9,105 nt of DNA from the NCBI GenBank assembly GCA_902492275.1, contig CABUKW010000125.1, positions 1 through 9,105 on the forward strand, read 5' to 3'. Origin of the DNA: an uncultured Peptococcaceae bacterium. Its GTDB lineage: Bacteria > Bacillota > Peptococcia > Peptococcales > Peptococcaceae. Positions 6,480 through 9,105 of this stretch are shown here, one piece after another (the stretch's first letter is position 1; each line of letters starts with the position of its first letter). Made by a program: the position numbers and the translations under genes. The notes under the pieces are model-generated. The model saw nothing but the letters and a program-made list of their open reading frames with translations, did not search any database and was not told where the DNA came from.

Positions 6480-7145
6480 GTGGGTCAAAAGGTAAGTCCT
6501 AAAGGAATGCGTATCGGCGTCATTAAAGACTGGGACGCTAGATGGTATGCTGATAAGAATTATGTAGAACTCCTCCATGAAGATCTGAAGGTCCGTAAGT
6601 TTGTTAAAGCCAAATTATTTGAAAGCGGCGTTTCTGAAATTATCACTGAAAGAACTGGGAATACCAAACTGAGAGTGACAATTCATACAGCAAAACCTGG
6701 TATTGTAATCGGCGCCAAGGGCTCCGAAATCGAAAAACTGCGCAAAGAACTGGAAGCCATGACTGGCAAACAGGTAAACATCAATATCCAGGAAGTAAAA
6801 AGACCAGAAGCCAATGCACAGTTGGTTGCGGAAGCTACCGCTGCACAGCTGGTAAGACGTGTAGCATTCCGTAGAGCTATGAAACAGGCTGTAGGCAGAG
6901 CTTTGAAATCTGGCGCTGAAGGTATTAAAATTGCAATCTCTGGTCGTTTGGCTGGTGCTGATATTGCCCGTACTGAATGGTATAGCGAAGGCAAGGTGCC
7001 ACTGCACACACTCCGTGCCGACATTGATTACGGTTTCGCAGAAGCAGATACAACTTATGGTAAAATCGGCGTAAAAGTTTGGATCTACAAAGGGGAAGTT
7101 CTTCCTGAAGCGAAAAATGCTCAAGCTAAGGAAGGAGGCAACTAA
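6480..7145 (+). CDS. rpsC: 30S ribosomal protein S3
   Basis: 30S protein at the mRNA entry channel. It has 221 residues and starts with GTG: MGQKVSPKGMRIGVIKDWDA. The TAAGGAGGG (6463-6471) eight bases upstream merges with the rplV stop codon and fixes this start. The KH domain shows the GxxG loop as VIGAKGSEIEKLRKEL, and the C-terminal half contains ISGRLAGADIARTEWYSEGK and PLHTLRADIDYGFAEADTTY, followed by a short polar tail. All expected parts are present. The gene ends two bases before rplP. Confidence 0.98.
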   Translation: MGQKVSPKGMRIGVIKDWDARWYADKNYVELLHEDLKVRKFVKAKLFESGVSEIITERTGNTKLRVTIHTAKPGIVIGAKGSEIEKLRKELEAMTGKQVNINIQEVKRPEANAQLVAEATAAQLVRRVAFRRAMKQAVGRALKSGAEGIKIAISGRLAGADIARTEWYSEGKVPLHTLRADIDYGFAEADTTYGKIGVKVWIYKGEVLPEAKNAQAKEGGN

Positions 7146-7147
7146 TC

Positions 7148-7576
7148 ATGTTGGTGCCAAAAAGAGTAAAATGGCGTAGACCACATCGTGCAAGCTTGAA
7201 AGGTGAAGCACATAAAGGTACAGAAGTAACATATGGCGAATATGGTTTGCAGGCTCTGGAAGGTGCATGGATTACAAGCCGCCAGATTGAAGCTGCCCGT
7301 ATTGCAATGACTCGTTATATCAAACGTGGTGGTAAAGTTTGGATTAAAATTTTCCCAGACAAACCTGTAACAGCAAAACCTGCTGAAGTACGTATGGGTT
7401 CCGGGAAAGGTGCTCCTGATTACTGGGTTGCAGTAGTAAAACCAGGCAGAGTAATGTTTGAATTGGCTGGCGTTCCAGAAGAAGTAGCCAGAGAAGCATT
7501 GCGCTTGGCTATGCATAAATTGCCTATTAAATGTAAATTTGTGAAAAAAGAAGGCGGTGACGTAAATGAAGGTTAA
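7148..7576 (+). CDS. rplP: 50S ribosomal protein L16
   Basis: Late-assembling 50S protein near the A-site tRNA elbow. 142 residues, normal size. It starts MLVPKRVKWRRPHR and contains GEYGLQALEGAWITSRQIEA, ARIAMTRYIKRGGKVWIKIF, PDKPVTAKPAEVRMGSGKG and the WVAVVKPGRVMFELAGV block. The ribosome binding site AAGGAGG (7132-7138) is within the end of rpsC, and the last 11 bases overlap rpmC in another frame, so translation of the three genes is probably coupled. Confidence 0.98.
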   Translation: MLVPKRVKWRRPHRASLKGEAHKGTEVTYGEYGLQALEGAWITSRQIEAARIAMTRYIKRGGKVWIKIFPDKPVTAKPAEVRMGSGKGAPDYWVAVVKPGRVMFELAGVPEEVAREALRLAMHKLPIKCKFVKKEGGDVNEG

Positions 7577-7766
7577 GGCATTGAGAGACTTAAGCACAGC
7601 TGAATTGGAAAAAAAGGTTGTAGATCTCAAAGAAGAACTTTTTAATTTGCGTTTCCAGATGGCTACCGGCCAGTTAGAAAATCCAATGAAAATTAAAGAA
7701 ATCCGTAAGGATATTGCAAAAGCAAAAACAATCTTGCGGGAACGTGAAATTAAAGAACAGGCCTAG
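7566..7766 (+). CDS. rpmC: 50S ribosomal protein L29
   Basis: Small helical-hairpin protein beside L23 at the exit tunnel. 66 residues, usual length. It starts MKVKALRDLSTAELEKKV, continues with LKEELFNLRFQMATGQLENP (the diagnostic LFNLRFQ segment), and ends in a basic helix. The start overlaps the end of rplP by 11 bases, with AAGGCGG (7551-7557) as ribosome binding site eight bases away. Confidence 0.97.
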   Translation: MKVKALRDLSTAELEKKVVDLKEELFNLRFQMATGQLENPMKIKEIRKDIAKAKTILREREIKEQA

Positions 7767-7788
7767 GCTCAAGTGAGGAGGTTACAAC

Positions 7789-8049
7789 GTGGAAAGAGGA
7801 AATCGTAAAGTTCGTTACGGCGTTGTTGTAAGCGACAAAATGGACAAAACTGTTACAGTTTCTGTCGAAAACCATTTCCGTCATCCTCTGTACGGCAAAA
7901 TCACTGCCATGACAAAGAAATATAAAGCTCATGACGAAGAAAATGCCTGCAAAGTAGGAGATAAAGTAAAAATTATGGAAACACGTCCACTGAGTAAAGA
8001 TAAAAGATGGCGTGTTGTTGAAATTACTGAAAAGGCTACGCTCGTATAA
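7789..8049 (+). CDS. rpsQ: 30S ribosomal protein S17
   Basis: OB-fold 16S rRNA-binding protein, early in 30S assembly. 86 residues. GTG start, giving MERGNRKVRYGVVVSDKMDK, set by GAGGAGGT (7775-7782) six bases upstream. Typical segments are TVTVSVENHFRHPLYGK, KKYKAHDEENACKVGDKVKI and ETRPLSKDKRWRVVEI. It is followed by 50 bases containing a short hairpin, at the point where the E. coli S10 operon ends and spc begins. Confidence 0.97.
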   Translation: MERGNRKVRYGVVVSDKMDKTVTVSVENHFRHPLYGKITAMTKKYKAHDEENACKVGDKVKIMETRPLSKDKRWRVVEITEKATLV

Positions 8050-8070
8050 GTTGTGTAGTTTTTTCACAAC
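8050..8070 (+). other. Small hairpin between rpsQ and rplN
   Basis: GTTGTG (8050-8055) pairs with CACAAC (8065-8070) around a nine-base loop containing six T. It starts directly after the rpsQ stop. There is no T-run after the stem, so it is not a standard terminator. Function unknown; an RNA-processing or stabilising role is only a guess. Confidence 0.4.
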
Positions 8071-8099
8071 GAGATGTTGCCGGAAGGAGGTAACCTGAT

Positions 8100-8468
8100 A
8101 TGATTCAACAAGAAACCAGACTGAAAGTCGGTGACAATACCGGTGCAAAAGAATTGTTGTGCATCCGTGTACTGGGTGGTACAGGACGCCGTTATGCATC
8201 CGTAGGTGATATCATTATTGCTGCTGTTAAAGAAGCAACACCTGGTGGCGTTGTCAAGAAGGGTGACGTGGTAAAAGCAGTAGTTGTTAGAACAAAAGAA
8301 TCTGTTCGCAGAGCTGATGGTTCTTACATTCGCTTTAGTGAAAACGCAGCCGTTATCATCAAAGATGATAAGAGCCCAAGAGGAACCCGTATTTTTGGGC
8401 CAGTGGCCAGAGAACTGCGGGATAGAGATTTCATGAAAATTGTATCTCTGGCTCCTGAAGTGCTGTAA
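8100..8468 (+). CDS. rplN: 50S ribosomal protein L14
   Basis: Binds 23S rRNA and forms an intersubunit bridge; it is the docking site of the silencing factor RsfS. 122 residues, the invariant bacterial length. It starts MIQQETRLKVGDNTGAKELL and shows CIRVLGGTGRRYASVGDII, the basic strand VVKKGDVVKAVVVRTKE, then RADGSYIRFSENAAVIIKD and PRGTRIFGPVARELRDRDFM. Start at 8100 follows AAGGAGGT (8084-8091) by eight bases. Confidence 0.98.
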   Translation: MIQQETRLKVGDNTGAKELLCIRVLGGTGRRYASVGDIIIAAVKEATPGGVVKKGDVVKAVVVRTKESVRRADGSYIRFSENAAVIIKDDKSPRGTRIFGPVARELRDRDFMKIVSLAPEVL

Positions 8469-8479
8469 GCTGTAGCCTT

Positions 8480-8486
8480 GGAGGTG
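8480..8486 (+). promoter_or_regulatory. Ribosome binding site that fixes the rplX start
   Basis: GGAGGTG lies six bases before GTG 8493. The in-frame TTG at 8478 overlaps this site and therefore cannot be the real start. Confidence 0.88.
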
Positions 8487-8492
8487 AAAATC

Positions 8493-8807
8493 GTGGCAAA
8501 AATGAACGTTAAAAAAGGCGATGAAGTGATTGTAATCGCTGGAAAAGATAAAGGTAAGACTGGCAAGGTGATTCAAGCAATCCCAAGCCAGGATAAAGTT
8601 GTTGTGGAAGGTGTTGCCGTTGTAAAACGTCACACAAAACCAACACAGAAAATGCCACAGGGTGGTATTATTGAAAAGGAAGCAGCTATTCACGTTTCTA
8701 ACGTAATGCCTTACTGCAGTACCTGTAAAAAGGGCGTAAGAGTAGCGCACACCATCGACAATGGCAAAAAAATTCGTGTTTGCCGTAAATGCGGAAAAGC
8801 ACTTTAA
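8493..8807 (+). CDS. rplX: 50S ribosomal protein L24, zinc-ribbon (C+) form
   Basis: KOW-domain protein that initiates 50S assembly. From GTG 8493 it has 104 residues, beginning MAKMNVKKGDEVIVIAGKDK. The KOW motif (VIAGKDKGKTGKVIQ) is followed by VVEGVAVVKRHTKP and GGIIEKEAAIHVSNVM. The C-terminal part carries Cys75-x2-Cys78 and Cys97-x2-Cys100, a zinc-ribbon-like arrangement known in part of the bacterial L24 family and absent from the E. coli form. Zinc binding is inferred from the four cysteines. The TTG at 8478 is rejected as start because it overlaps the ribosome binding site. Confidence 0.96.
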   Translation: MAKMNVKKGDEVIVIAGKDKGKTGKVIQAIPSQDKVVVEGVAVVKRHTKPTQKMPQGGIIEKEAAIHVSNVMPYCSTCKKGVRVAHTIDNGKKIRVCRKCGKAL

Positions 8808-8841
8808 TTCATAGTCTTGGTGGAAAGGAGGCTATATTGAA

Positions 8842-9105
8842 ATGGCTAGATTAAAAGATAAATATCTGAATGAAGTTGTTCCTAGCTTGCAGGAACAGTT
8901 CAAATATACAAACGTAATGGCTATTCCAAAACTGGATAAGGTTGTAGTCAACATTGGTCTGGGTGAAGCTGTACAGAATCCAAAAGCTCTGGACGCTGCC
9001 CTGAACGATTTAACTCTGATTACCGGTCAGAAGCCTGTTGTAACCAGAGCAAAAAAATCTATCGCTGGTTTCAAATTAAGAGAAGGTATGCCAGTAGGTG
9101 TAAAA
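8842..9105 (+). CDS. rplE: 50S ribosomal protein L5, 3' end outside window
   Basis: 5S rRNA-binding protein of the central protuberance. Only the first 88 residues are present and there is no stop in the window; the family is usually about 180 residues. ATG 8842 follows AAAGGAGG (8824-8831) with ten bases of spacing. It starts MARLKDKYLNEVVPSLQEQF and shows the diagnostic IPKLDKVVVNIGLGEAVQNP, LITGQKPVVTRAKKSIAGFK and LREGMPVG motifs. It continues the spc part of the cluster 34 bases after rplX. Confidence 0.97.
   Translation, partial: MARLKDKYLNEVVPSLQEQFKYTNVMAIPKLDKVVVNIGLGEAVQNPKALDAALNDLTLITGQKPVVTRAKKSIAGFKLREGMPVGVK

Noticed and set aside
8478..8492. TTG 8478 as L24 start
   Set aside because: It overlaps GGAGGTG, which is properly spaced for GTG 8493.

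Overview
The window holds the 3' part of a heavy-metal P-type ATPase gene, a gene-poor stretch of about 570 bases, and then the S10-spc ribosomal protein cluster, which runs off the right edge. All genes are on the + strand. The cluster order is rpsJ-rplC-rplD-rplW-rplB-rpsS-rplV-rpsC-rplP-rpmC-rpsQ-rplN-rplX-rplE. Strong AAGGAGG ribosome binding sites, the cluster order and a cysteine-bearing L24 suggest a Firmicutes-type bacterium. A Negativicutes member (Acidaminococcus/Phascolarctobacterium-like) is my best guess, but it is an impression from the protein sequences and was not tested.

Bases 1-2451: a P1B-2 (Zn/Cd/Pb) exporter of the CadA/ZntA family. The reading frame is already open at base 1, so the true start lies left of the window. 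The visible N-terminus is a tandem array of four 45-base units, each encoding a 15-residue His/Cys/Asp/Glu-rich metal-binding-like repeat. One HMA domain (GLDCANC) follows, then a second His/Cys-rich segment related to the repeat unit, then the transmembrane, actuator, phosphorylation and nucleotide-binding parts.

Bases 2452-3020: a strong intrinsic terminator closes the ATPase gene (2504-2557). Next comes a doubtful 42-codon ORF (2620-2748) and an AT-rich stretch. A probable promoter lies around 2868-2896. It is followed by a roughly 115-base leader able to form nested helices plus a hairpin just before the rpsJ ribosome binding site. The leader is a candidate autoregulatory element for the cluster.

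Bases 3021-9105: fourteen ribosomal protein genes, tightly packed. Gaps are 2 to 50 bases and two gene pairs overlap. I saw no internal terminator, so they probably form one transcript supplying both subunits (S10, S19, S3, S17 for 30S; L3, L4, L23, L2, L22, L16, L29, L14, L24, L5 for 50S). Starts were corrected for rplD (4016) and rplX (8493). rplE is cut off by the window edge. The r-protein genes are ordinary. The points of interest are the ATPase repeat array, the leader, and the junction between the ATPase and the ribosomal cluster.
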